Shown here one piece after another: positions 1 to 8,215 of a stretch of DNA of 64,000 nucleotides. The notes under the pieces are model-generated. The model was not told the origin of the DNA and searched no databases. It worked only from the letters and a program-made list of their open reading frames with translations. Every line of letters begins with the position of its first letter. The first letter of the stretch is position 1. Location: positions 16,406 to 80,405 of the forward strand of contig DAXETV010000009.1 in assembly GCA_051155775.1 (NCBI GenBank), given 5' to 3'. The DNA is from CAYSCZ01 sp051155775 (GTDB lineage Bacteria > Bacteroidota > Bacteroidia > Cytophagales > Cyclobacteriaceae). The translations under genes and the position numbers were made by a program.

Positions 1-237
1 TGATTCTAATGAGATTACGCCTAATGAGGTTTCAACAACAGCTTGAGAAAAAACCAGACTGAAACTCGTTGCTACCGATACATTTGGTGTTGTGCCTCCA
101 TTGAGTTGTAATTGATTATTGCCATAAAAGGCATTAATTAAGCGAACCTCTTGGAGTGGATCATTTTCAGAACAGCCTGAACAAAAAAAAATTAATCCTG
201 AAAGCAGAGAACAAAGTAGGTGTTTAGATATATGCAT
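1..237 (-). CDS. Partial lipoprotein, start of an Ig-like domain
   Basis: Only the first 79 codons are in the window; the gene runs off the left edge. The start ATG is at 237-235 on the minus strand and the frame stays open to base 1. Residues 1-22 form a lipoprotein signal: a basic start, a hydrophobic LLCSLLSGLIFF core and CSGC, so Cys22 is the likely lipidated residue and the product is probably exported to the outer membrane. Residues about 50-79 (PNVSVATSFSLVFSQAV) resemble the first strands of SbsA/Big_5-type Ig-like domains, which are common in Bacteroidota surface lipoproteins and secreted glycosidases. The full function cannot be told. It follows the SusCD-LamG operon on the same strand but is separated from it by a terminator. 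Confidence 0.7.
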   Translation of the reverse strand, partial: MHISKHLLCSLLSGLIFFCSGCSENDPLQEVRLINAFYGNNQLQLNGGTTPNVSVATSFSLVFSQAVVETSLGVISLES

Positions 238-244
238 ATAGAAA

Positions 245-279
245 GATTAAAAAAAAGGCATTCCCTCTCAGGAATGCCT
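245..279 (-). terminator. Rho-independent terminator of the SusCD-LamG operon
   Basis: A 9-bp perfect stem (AGGCATTCC at 256-264, GGAATGCCT at 271-279) encloses a 6-base loop. Read on the minus strand it is followed by a run of T (plus-strand A run at 249-256). It lies just after the stop codon of the LamG gene, so transcription of that operon should end here. Confidence 0.9.
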
Positions 280-298
280 GTATTTGATATGAAGAAGA

Positions 299-2104
299 TT
301 AATTATCCGAATTCATGATGCTGTTAATCTCTTCCGGAGTCAACGAACGATCAAAAATTCTAAGTTCGTCTAGTACACTTAAATCGGAAAAATGACCCCA
401 GTTTATAAATCTTGGGGCGCCTGACATTATAGACAGTGTTTCACAATCAGCCCAGCTTATAGGCGCAGGTAATTCACCTTCCCTTACAACTTCTCCATTT
501 ATATATACTGCTGCGCGATCTGCAGAAATTGTATAAGCAAAAAACACCCATTCACCCGTATTGGGCTCAACTCTTGCAGCTTCACCTCCATCAAACCAAT
601 TATCACCATCTCCCCGTCCCACATTAAGTTTAAATTGTTGATATCCTTCTGGCCCTTGTTTTTCACGGAAAAACCTAAACCCACTTGTTCTGGTGGGAGC
701 GCCATCGTCAGGACTTGGCGGATTAATGACAAGAATACCGGCTCTTGGTTGATCCGCTTGATTTAACGTACTGTCAACTTTCATCCAGAAGGTTGCACTG
801 ATCTCTTCATTTTCAAACCGGTCTGATGGAAAACTAAGATAAGAATCCAGTGCGCCTTTATATGCATCAGAACCATCTTTTCCTTCACCAGCAAAACCTG
901 GATCACCTATAACATCAGGTGATTCTCCGGATAATACATCAGTGAAATCTCCATCGAATGGCATATATAGTATTTCTCCAAATTCTGCATCTTCATCCGA
1001 AGCTACATCCCCACCATCGTCAGTCAGGATGGTTTGTATCTCTTGTTGTGTCAGTGCAACATTGTAGAACCTTAGTTCATCCAGAAAGCTTAGATCTGAA
1101 AAATGGCTCCACCCAGTCCAGTTAGGCTCTCCGGACATGATAGAAATCACATCGGTATTTGCAAAATCAACCCCACCAAACTCACCCTCTCTTACTACCT
1201 GTCCATTGATGTAGACCGCTGCCCTGGACTGTGAAATGGTAAAGGCAAAGTGTGTCCACTCATCGGTGTTGGGTATTACATCGGCGTCTTCACCCCCATC
1301 AAACCAGCTATCTCCATCCCCTCTACCAACATTTAATTTAAATCGTTGCTCTCCACCGGCATTTTCTCTGAAGAACCTGAATCCTGTTGTTCTGTTATTC
1401 GGTGATGAAGGGTTGTCAGGGTCAGGAGGGCTCACCACTATAATGCCCGCTCTATCCGGATCATCATTTACTTTCATCCAAAAGGTAGCACTAAATTCAC
1501 TGCCAACAAGTCCTTCAGCAGGAATTGTTAAATAGGTATTTTCTGCACCGGCATAAGCATCCCCACCGATTGCACCTTCACCTGCAAACCCAGGCATACC
1601 TACTACGGTCGGTTCCCTAAATCCAACGAGATCAAGGTAGCTATCATCGAACGGCATGTAAAGAATCTCCCCTCGATATTTGGTAATGTAAGGCGGGGTC
1701 TTCTTGAAATTAACGGTTTCACTGGTAGTCTTACCTTCAATATCAGTTGCCGTAACTGTAACTGTATGTTCACCATCACCTAAACCTTCATAAGGCACAG
1801 TATCTTTAACAATCCGAAAATCTAAAAATTCATCCATAGTAACTACTGATGAACCATTAACCATCACAGATATGGTTGCAATTTCCACATCGTCTTCCAC
1901 TTCAAAATCAATGGTGATATTAGTGAGCTCTTCTAATACTTTTATTTCCGTACCTTCCCTTGGGAAATTAACAGTCACTGTAGGGGCAGTTAAATCCTGT
2001 GGCGGTGGCTTAGAAGAAATATCATCAATATATTCCTCATTACAACTTACCATTAATATGGCGACAAGCGTAACAAATAATAGTTTACTTATTAATAGTT
2101 TCAT
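299..2104 (-). CDS. Lipoprotein with Ig-like domain and two LamG domains (SusE/F-position glycan-binding protein)
   Basis: 601 residues. A lipoprotein signal ends at Cys21 (LMVSC). Residues about 37-135 form an Ig-like domain with the usual closing strand (GEHTVTVTATDIEGKTTSETVNF). Two concanavalin A-like LamG/Laminin_G_3 domains follow, about 144-365 and 378-598; both open with GEILYMPFD and share FKLNVGRGDGD, RAAVYING, VVREGE and LDELR, so they arose by duplication. The gene is third in the susC-susD operon, 6 bp after susD, the place of SusE/SusF-type surface glycan-binding proteins. By family and position it should sit on the outer membrane and bind polysaccharide, or carry a lectin-like role. 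The ligand cannot be read from the sequence. No catalytic motif was seen. Confidence 0.85.
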   Translation of the reverse strand: MKLLISKLLFVTLVAILMVSCNEEYIDDISSKPPPQDLTAPTVTVNFPREGTEIKVLEELTNITIDFEVEDDVEIATISVMVNGSSVVTMDEFLDFRIVKDTVPYEGLGDGEHTVTVTATDIEGKTTSETVNFKKTPPYITKYRGEILYMPFDDSYLDLVGFREPTVVGMPGFAGEGAIGGDAYAGAENTYLTIPAEGLVGSEFSATFWMKVNDDPDRAGIIVVSPPDPDNPSSPNNRTTGFRFFRENAGGEQRFKLNVGRGDGDSWFDGGEDADVIPNTDEWTHFAFTISQSRAAVYINGQVVREGEFGGVDFANTDVISIMSGEPNWTGWSHFSDLSFLDELRFYNVALTQQEIQTILTDDGGDVASDEDAEFGEILYMPFDGDFTDVLSGESPDVIGDPGFAGEGKDGSDAYKGALDSYLSFPSDRFENEEISATFWMKVDSTLNQADQPRAGILVINPPSPDDGAPTRTSGFRFFREKQGPEGYQQFKLNVGRGDGDNWFDGGEAARVEPNTGEWVFFAYTISADRAAVYINGEVVREGELPAPISWADCETLSIMSGAPRFINWGHFSDLSVLDELRIFDRSLTPEEINSIMNSDN

Positions 2105-2110
2105 AGCTCA

Positions 2111-3643
2111 TCAATTAAGGTTGTCATTATCTTTCAACTGAGGCAGTAGATCTAATTGTGGTAATGGATATGGTAAAAACCTATGTTCACCGGAGTTATA
2201 GGTCCAGCCTTGATGGTTTAATTCTGATTCCCGATCGTGTCTTTCCAGATCATAATATCTATGCCCCCACTCAGTAGCCAATTCTGCATATTTTTCATCC
2301 AGCACATCATCAAGTGTTACACTGGCCAATGGTGGCATACCTACTCTATCTCGAACCATATTAACAGCATTAACAGCACTCATTGCACTACTGGTTGCAC
2401 CGCTCGCAAGTGCTTCTGCATGCATAAGTAATACCTCGGAATATCTGATTGTCTTAAAATTATTATTATGACCCGGTTGTGTCCTTCCCGGGGTAAGTTG
2501 GTCCGAAGGCAGTATATATTTTATACTTAGGAAGTTATACCTTGGATGATTGGGAAATTCATCACCACTTGGAGCGATGTTGGTAATGAAATCAGGTAAA
2601 GGCCCAATATCTGCTTCTAGGCTAGCCATGCCATCAGGCGTAAAGGCCACAGTTCCAATGAGACGTTCCTGTTCACCCCTTGCCAGCATAAATTTAATGT
2701 ATTTTTCTGTTGGCTCCCAGAATCCCCATCCACCTAAAACACCTTCAACAACTGGTTCATAATCAGATGGCCCAAAGAAATTATACAGATACCTAACTGC
2801 AGTGCCAGAACTTGTTCCAAAATCAGAATACTGAAAGGACAGTATAGTACCATTATTATTTTTACCAGGGATATTGAATAGTTCGTAATAATCGTCAAAT
2901 AATTCGAACAATCCCGAAGATATAATCTCTCCAGTGGCATCAGCTGCTGCCTGCCAGTTCTTAAGTTCAAGGTTGGCGTGTGCTTTAATTGCCAATGCTG
3001 CATAGCGGGTTATTCCATTTTCTATATCCGTTCTTTGATTTGGTCGCACCGCCAACAGGTCTGGCATGGATTCATCCATTTCATCAGATACAAATTGCAT
3101 TACCTCCTCAAAAGTAGAGATTTCTGCGCCTGGCAAAGCGGAGATCTCAGTATCCGTGGTAATGATAACTTCCCCCCACAACCGGGCTAATTGCAGATAC
3201 GAAAAACCACGCATTACTCTAACCTCAGCTATATACTGGTCTGCAAGTTCTGCACTAGCACCATTCTCTTTGTATAGATTGATTGCTTCTATGGCACCAT
3301 TAAAAGAAATGATTTCGCTGTAGTAGTTGAGCCAAGAGGAATTATACATCCAAAAATTTCTGTCATACCTATAAGCATCTGTCTCTTGTAGTGGAAACTG
3401 GTCACCAGCCGCATTTACATCATCTCCCCGGACACCTAACAACGGGAATGTTTCCCACTGATTGAAGTTCAACTCACTGTAGGCGCCCTGGATTATTAAG
3501 ATCATATCCTCAGACTTGGTGTAGTCCACTTCACCTTCTAACTGATTATTCTGTAGTGGCTCCTCTATTACTTCACAAGAAACCATCATCAATATAGGTA
3601 GCATCAGTGCTACCAGTAACATCATAATTTGTTCTTTCATCAT
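2111..3643 (-). CDS. SusD/RagB family outer-membrane lipoprotein
   Basis: 510 residues. The signal peptide ends at Cys23 (MMVSC). Typical SusD landmarks are present: an N-terminal TPR-like helical part with RGFSYLQLARLWGE, the IRYSEVLLMHAEAL helix near residue 400, VRDRVGMPPL, EWGHRYYDLERHD and a closing HRFLPYPLPQLDLLPQL. SusD proteins form a lid on the SusC channel and capture oligosaccharide at the cell surface. The gene lies 14 bp after susC and 6 bp before the LamG lipoprotein gene, giving a standard SusC-SusD-binding protein operon. Length is normal for the family. The substrate cannot be assigned from SusD alone; the GH172 and sulfatase genes nearby are the best clue. Confidence 0.95.
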   Translation of the reverse strand: MMKEQIMMLLVALMLPILMMVSCEVIEEPLQNNQLEGEVDYTKSEDMILIIQGAYSELNFNQWETFPLLGVRGDDVNAAGDQFPLQETDAYRYDRNFWMYNSSWLNYYSEIISFNGAIEAINLYKENGASAELADQYIAEVRVMRGFSYLQLARLWGEVIITTDTEISALPGAEISTFEEVMQFVSDEMDESMPDLLAVRPNQRTDIENGITRYAALAIKAHANLELKNWQAAADATGEIISSGLFELFDDYYELFNIPGKNNNGTILSFQYSDFGTSSGTAVRYLYNFFGPSDYEPVVEGVLGGWGFWEPTEKYIKFMLARGEQERLIGTVAFTPDGMASLEADIGPLPDFITNIAPSGDEFPNHPRYNFLSIKYILPSDQLTPGRTQPGHNNNFKTIRYSEVLLMHAEALASGATSSAMSAVNAVNMVRDRVGMPPLASVTLDDVLDEKYAELATEWGHRYYDLERHDRESELNHQGWTYNSGEHRFLPYPLPQLDLLPQLKDNDNLN

Positions 3644-3657
3644 TGTTTATATATATT

Positions 3658-6600
3658 TTAAAGTGTCACATTCAAACCTAGCGTGTATACTGCGGGAATA
3701 GGATAAACCTGCCTGTCTATCCCATTTGCTACCTCAGGATTAAATCCATTGTAATCAAAAACTGTTATCGGTCTTTCTGCAGTAAAATAAAATCTAGTGG
3801 TTGGCATCTGAGCACCAAACAACTCCTTATCTAAAAATGTGTAGGCTATCTGTACATTTTGAAGTCTGAAGAAATTACCATCTTCCACATAGTATTCACT
3901 CATGTTTTGGTTCCAGCCTTTTCTTAGTCCTGCAGCAGAGGGATACCTGTTAGAGGTACCCTCGCCTCTCCAGAGGTTGGTGGTAAGTTCAGCATCCAGA
4001 TTTGTATCATTAGTAAATATGATCTCGCCCCTCTTTCTGTTTAAGATCTGGTGTCCGGCCTGTCCCTGCAATAATGCACTAAATTCAAGATTCTTCCAGG
4101 TAACTCCCAAATTAACACCATAAGTCACATCCGGAATGTAACTACCAATGACGGTCCGGTCTTCGTCATTGATTTCGCCATCCCCGTTTCGATCGGTAAA
4201 AAATAAATCACCTGGTTCCAGCTGAGCACTTTCAATAAATTCCTGGGTATACCCGCTATTATCTATATCGGCTTGATTTTGAAATACACCATTTATTTCA
4301 TAACCAAAAAATGCTTCAAATGGCTGTCCTACAATTGACCGTTGCCTAAATTCTGCTGAACCGGCATTTAAAAATTCAGCACCTCCTAATCCCCTTACCT
4401 CATTGGTAAGCGTGGCGAAATTTCCTCCGACATTATAGGTTATATCTTTATTGATACGACCGCTCCAATTGGCAGTAAATTCTAATCCGGTATTACGAAT
4501 CTCCCCTAAACTCCTTCTTACGTTTTCTCTGATCAATGGCTGAATAACAGTGATGGCAAGGTTTTCAGTATCCCGTATATAATAATCGGCGGTTACATCC
4601 AACCGGTTATTTAAAAACCTACCGGTCAAGCCTATATTGGTTTCTACAGTTGTTTCCGCCTCATCGATCAAATCAAATACAGGGTTTACTACCCTACCTT
4701 CCACAGGTGCACCATTGATAACGGTTAACCTCGCCACGTCAAGTGTAGGCGCTCCTGCTGCCGGCCTGATGGCATCATTACCCAATTGACCCCAGCTTCC
4801 GCGGATTTTCAGGAAGTCAATGCCGTTAACATTGAAAAATTCTTCTTCAGTGAGCACCCATCCAGCACCAATGGTAGCAAAATTGTTCCACTTGGTTTGA
4901 AATTTATTATTACCATCCCTTCTGAATGTAGCATAAAATAAATAACGTTCATCAAAGCTGTAAGAAAGCCTACCAAAATAAGACATATATAGTAAATTGA
5001 AATTATCAGGATTGATATTAAAACTATTTCCTTCAGCATCCCCTACATTTTCAATATCTATATTCAGCGCCCTGGATATGAACCAAAGTTCTTCATTATC
5101 AAATGAGGGGTCCGGCACTATTTCTGTACCCCTGGCAAAAAGCAACTGGGTATATTCCTGTCTGAAAGACTGGCCTCCGACTATGGTAAAGTCGTGCTTG
5201 CCAAAGTTTTCATTATAAGTCAGATAGTTGTCCCAAACCTGGTCAAAAGAAGTCCGTTGATCCCTGCCTATTCCGGATTGAAACTCCTGGTTTCCATTGC
5301 TGTAATTAAAATCAACCCTTCTACGGTTTACATTCTCAACGCTGTAATTATACTGCGTTTTAAATGAAAGTTTATTGGGAATAATTTCCACCTGTGCATA
5401 GAAGTTACCGAGAACAGTAGAGTTTTCAAATCTTGTATCCTGGTATAGGAGGTTATAAAATGGGTTCTGAGCTCCCCGGTATCCGATCGTCTGCGCATTG
5501 GATAATTGGATAGGAAATGCCTCTGTATTTAGTGGATCAAACTTAGGCATGATCGGCACCGCAAAGTACGCATTAAACCACGCCGCATCATTGGCTTCAT
5601 ATCTCCTGGAGAAATTTACATTTAGATTACCGCCCACGGTCAACCTGTTATTTATCACTGCATCTAGTTTTGTCCTGAAGTTGATCCTTTTAAACTGGTC
5701 ACGCGCAAAGTCATTTAGCAAACCTTCCTGATTGAAATAATTTAATCCAAGCGAGTATCTGGTTGCTTGATTTCCACCATTAAAAGACAATGAGTGGTTC
5801 TGAATCGGTGCTGGCTCCATAATTTCTGCATACCAGTCAGCATTAGGAACAGGTAAGTCTGGATTTACCCTGCTTCTTCCAAAACGTTGGGAAGCATTTG
5901 CGATAAAAGATAAATCCGCCGGGTCATTCACTTCATCAATGTAACGTACGAATTGCTCAGTGTTAGACATTTGGATAACATTCTGAGGGTTTTGAATGCC
6001 GTAATATCCGTCATAGACGATTTCAGGTGCCTGGTTATATGATCCTGATTTTGTTTCTATGAGCACCACACCATTTCCGGCACGTACACCATAAATAGCA
6101 GCAGCAGAAGCATCTTTAAGTACTGACAAAGTTTCGATATCCGCAGGATTCAGGAAATCAATATTGTCGAAAAACATACCATCCACTACATAAAGCGGGG
6201 CGGCGTTTCCTTCAAAAGAACCGATACCTCTAACCCTAACGGTAGGCCCTTGTCCGGGTGCCCCCTGACTTACAATCTGCACGCCGGCAACGCGTCCCTG
6301 GAGGGATTGCATGGCCTGTGGTGCAGGGGTTTTTGAAATATCCTTGGCTTCGATGGTTGAAATAGCCGAGGTGACATCTCTTCTCCTTTGCGTACCGTAA
6401 CCTACAACCACCACTTCCTCCAACTCTTCTACATCAAGTTGTAAATCCACATCGATAATAGAACGGCCATTAATCTGAACGCGCTGGGGCAAATAACCTA
6501 CGTAAGAAAAAGTAAGCGAATTTGCATCATCCGGGACGGTAACCCGGTAATTTCCGTCCACATCGGTGATACTTCCCTGAGCAGTTCCTGTAATCAATAT

Positions 6601-6729
6601 ACTAACCCCTACCAAAGGTTCACCATTTTCTGCATCTACTACTTTCCCAGTTATAACATTGTCCTGGGCAGACAAAGGGATAACCATGAACAATGCCAAG
6701 ATGCAAACTGAAATCATCTTTCTAAGCAT
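3658..6729 (-). CDS. SusC/RagA family TonB-linked outer-membrane transporter
   Basis: 1023 residues. A signal peptide ends around residue 21 (PLSAQ). A carboxypeptidase-D-regulatory-like domain spans about 25-98 (ITGKVVDAENGEPLVGVSI), then the SusC linker with VVVVGYGTQ at 106-114, a plug domain about 117-230 (VRVRGIGS, PLYVVDGM, DIETLSVLKDASAAAIYG) and a 22-strand-type beta barrel to the C-terminus, which ends in an aromatic/hydrophobic strand (YTLGLNVTL). SusC forms the TonB-driven channel that takes up glycans bound by SusD. It is the first gene of the susC-susD-LamG operon. About 70 bp upstream lies a palindromic site like that beside the LacI gene, so LacI control is inferred. Confidence 0.97.
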   Translation of the reverse strand: MLRKMISVCILALFMVIPLSAQDNVITGKVVDAENGEPLVGVSILITGTAQGSITDVDGNYRVTVPDDANSLTFSYVGYLPQRVQINGRSIIDVDLQLDVEELEEVVVVGYGTQRRRDVTSAISTIEAKDISKTPAPQAMQSLQGRVAGVQIVSQGAPGQGPTVRVRGIGSFEGNAAPLYVVDGMFFDNIDFLNPADIETLSVLKDASAAAIYGVRAGNGVVLIETKSGSYNQAPEIVYDGYYGIQNPQNVIQMSNTEQFVRYIDEVNDPADLSFIANASQRFGRSRVNPDLPVPNADWYAEIMEPAPIQNHSLSFNGGNQATRYSLGLNYFNQEGLLNDFARDQFKRINFRTKLDAVINNRLTVGGNLNVNFSRRYEANDAAWFNAYFAVPIMPKFDPLNTEAFPIQLSNAQTIGYRGAQNPFYNLLYQDTRFENSTVLGNFYAQVEIIPNKLSFKTQYNYSVENVNRRRVDFNYSNGNQEFQSGIGRDQRTSFDQVWDNYLTYNENFGKHDFTIVGGQSFRQEYTQLLFARGTEIVPDPSFDNEELWFISRALNIDIENVGDAEGNSFNINPDNFNLLYMSYFGRLSYSFDERYLFYATFRRDGNNKFQTKWNNFATIGAGWVLTEEEFFNVNGIDFLKIRGSWGQLGNDAIRPAAGAPTLDVARLTVINGAPVEGRVVNPVFDLIDEAETTVETNIGLTGRFLNNRLDVTADYYIRDTENLAITVIQPLIRENVRRSLGEIRNTGLEFTANWSGRINKDITYNVGGNFATLTNEVRGLGGAEFLNAGSAEFRQRSIVGQPFEAFFGYEINGVFQNQADIDNSGYTQEFIESAQLEPGDLFFTDRNGDGEINDEDRTVIGSYIPDVTYGVNLGVTWKNLEFSALLQGQAGHQILNRKRGEIIFTNDTNLDAELTTNLWRGEGTSNRYPSAAGLRKGWNQNMSEYYVEDGNFFRLQNVQIAYTFLDKELFGAQMPTTRFYFTAERPITVFDYNGFNPEVANGIDRQVYPIPAVYTLGLNVTL

Positions 6730-6796
6730 AAGTGTAATTGGTTTTAATTTTTAATAATATTTTAATTTGAATGCACATAATATGTATTAGCTTTAA

Positions 6797-6812
6797 GCTT
6801 AAAGGTTTAACT
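6797..6812 (-). promoter_or_regulatory. Candidate LacI operator upstream of susC
   Basis: The plus-strand sequence GCTTAAAGGTTTAACT, read on the minus strand as AGTTAAACCTTTAAGC, matches the perfect palindrome next to the lacI-type gene (21757-21772) at 13 of 16 positions, including the shared core CCTTTAAGC. It sits 68 bp before the susC start in the 260-bp divergent gap (6730-6989) between susC and the lipoprotein gene at 6990. The match is seen directly; binding is inferred. No exact TAnnTTTG -7 box was found for susC. Confidence 0.45.
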
Positions 6813-6989
6813 TTACGTTAAAATTAGTAATTTAATAGTACATAGCCTCATTTAATTAAACAAAATCACTTTGAAATAAGATGATTAAGAGTAATCAAAA
6901 TGTCCTTAATTAATGTTTGAGTTTTATTAAAAACCAAAATTGAAACGATTGATAAAAAAGCATTCTTTAACTTTTAAAACCATATTACT

Positions 6990-7979
6990 ATGCGAATTGT
7001 AAAATCCTTTATTTTAATGTTAATGGTAGTCTCCATCGTAACCGTCATGAGTTGCGGGGATGATGATGATCCAACTCCGTCATTGGTTAATTTTGCTCAA
7101 GCAGATTACAATGTAGACGGTGTTACACTGGAGCCAATTACGGTTACACTGGAACTTGATCCGGCAGCCGCTGAAGCCACTACTATTACGGTAGACTTTT
7201 CAGGGGGGAGTGGATCATTCACTACCTCGCCGGCCTTATCGGGTTCTTCATTAGAGATTCCTGTTGCTGCTGGAGCTACAAGTGTCTCATTTACAATCAC
7301 ATTTAACAGAAGTGCGCTGCCTTCGCAAAACCTGCAGGTGGTAATGAGCTTAGGAGAGTTGGGTCCAAACCTAAACTCAGGGATTACCACATCCTCTAAT
7401 GTTAATGTGCCATTTATAGACCTTCAAACACTCCCATATGCTGAACCATTTGGTGAGACAGGTACAACTTGTGACGATGTGTCGTTCCCTCCTGAAGGAT
7501 GGGTTATTGAGACCGTTGTTGGGAATCCTAATGCAGAAGGCACATGGAGTTGCATTACAGGAGCGGAAGGAGCTTTTGTCCATACAGGTACTGGCCTGGC
7601 AGCCAATGCTTTTCTGACAGGGGAGCCTACTGAAGCATGGCTTGTTTCTCCAATACTAGGCCCAATTACATCAAGCACTACCATGTCCGCGGGTCTGGAC
7701 ATAAGATTTGATCCAAATGGAGGCTTCCCATATGATGTGGATGTAAGAATATCCACGGACTATAATGGACTAAATTTCGGGTCAGCCACATGGGAAAGTT
7801 TTGCAGAAGCAAAAGATACATGGTTAGCCAATGATTTCGAGGTGGATGATGTAACTATTTACGATTTTGATTTAAGTGCATATGAGGGAGAAGCGATTTC
7901 AATTGCTTTCATATATATCTGCGAAAGTGATGGAGCTTGTGGATTGGCAAGATTTGATGATTTTTCTATATCGAATTAA
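6990..7979 (+). CDS. Lipoprotein with C-terminal choice-of-anchor-J-like domain
   Basis: 329 residues. The lipoprotein signal ends at Cys22 (TVMSCGDDDD), followed by an acidic tether. Residues about 32-130 look like a beta-sandwich (DUF4843/Calx-beta-like: ITVTLELDP, VPVAAG-type strands). Residues about 150-329 form a jelly-roll like the cleaved-adhesin/choice-of-anchor J group: PFGETGTTCDDVSFPPEGWVI, a WSC stretch, TEAWLVSPIL and a last strand ARFDDFSISN. A protein of the same plan is encoded at 17036-18013. The gene is divergent from susC, so it may share control with that operon. A surface glycan-binding or adhesion role is likely by context but not shown. A strong terminator follows its stop codon. 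Confidence 0.7.
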   Translation: MRIVKSFILMLMVVSIVTVMSCGDDDDPTPSLVNFAQADYNVDGVTLEPITVTLELDPAAAEATTITVDFSGGSGSFTTSPALSGSSLEIPVAAGATSVSFTITFNRSALPSQNLQVVMSLGELGPNLNSGITTSSNVNVPFIDLQTLPYAEPFGETGTTCDDVSFPPEGWVIETVVGNPNAEGTWSCITGAEGAFVHTGTGLAANAFLTGEPTEAWLVSPILGPITSSTTMSAGLDIRFDPNGGFPYDVDVRISTDYNGLNFGSATWESFAEAKDTWLANDFEVDDVTIYDFDLSAYEGEAISIAFIYICESDGACGLARFDDFSISN

Positions 7980-8002
7980 TCAGCATTAAATAGTATAAAA
8001 AA

Positions 8003-8183
8003 GGAGGCTGTCTCAAATTCAGCCTCTTTTTTTTCCCTAGTGGGATGATATTGCTCTATGCTGAGATATTGTTTCATGCCCATGTGATTTTTGCTGAATT
8101 CCGGTTCATCAATCAAAATTTAGCACCATTTTGATTGTTTAAAGGGTTTGTCACCCATTCAAATTCTTTTGAGACAAGCCCCC
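8003..8183. repeat. Palindrome-rich element with terminal inverted repeats (MITE-like) including terminators
   Basis: The left end (8003-8017, GGAGGCTGTCTCAAA) recurs inverted at the right end (8168-8183, reverse complement GGGGGCTTGTCTCAAA) with one mismatch and one extra base. Inside is a perfect 10-bp hairpin (CAATCAAAAT at 8110-8119, ATTTTGATTG at 8128-8137). The left end also forms a hairpin (GAGGCTG 8004-8010 / CAGCCTC 8020-8026) followed by eight T, a good terminator for the gene ending at 7979. The right end is followed by a T run as well. The GGCTGTCTCAAA motif is like ends of insertion sequences that sit in terminators, so this may be a transposase-less remnant. There is no coding potential inside. 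Confidence 0.5.
8004..8034 (+). terminator. Rho-independent terminator after the lipoprotein gene at 6990
   Basis: A 7-bp perfect stem (GAGGCTG/CAGCCTC) with a 9-base loop is followed by TTTTTTTT at 8027-8034. It lies 25 bp after the stop codon of the plus-strand lipoprotein gene. An A run on the left side makes it weakly bidirectional. Confidence 0.8.
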
Positions 8184-8215
8184 TTTTTTTATTTTCTTCT
8201 ATTCATACTTATTTT

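Noticed and set aside
1236..1535. Plus-strand frame inside the LamG gene, and many similar antisense frames (for example 23794-24246, 38772-39080)
   Set aside because: They lie fully inside well-supported genes on the other strand and have no domain, start context or codon pattern of their own.
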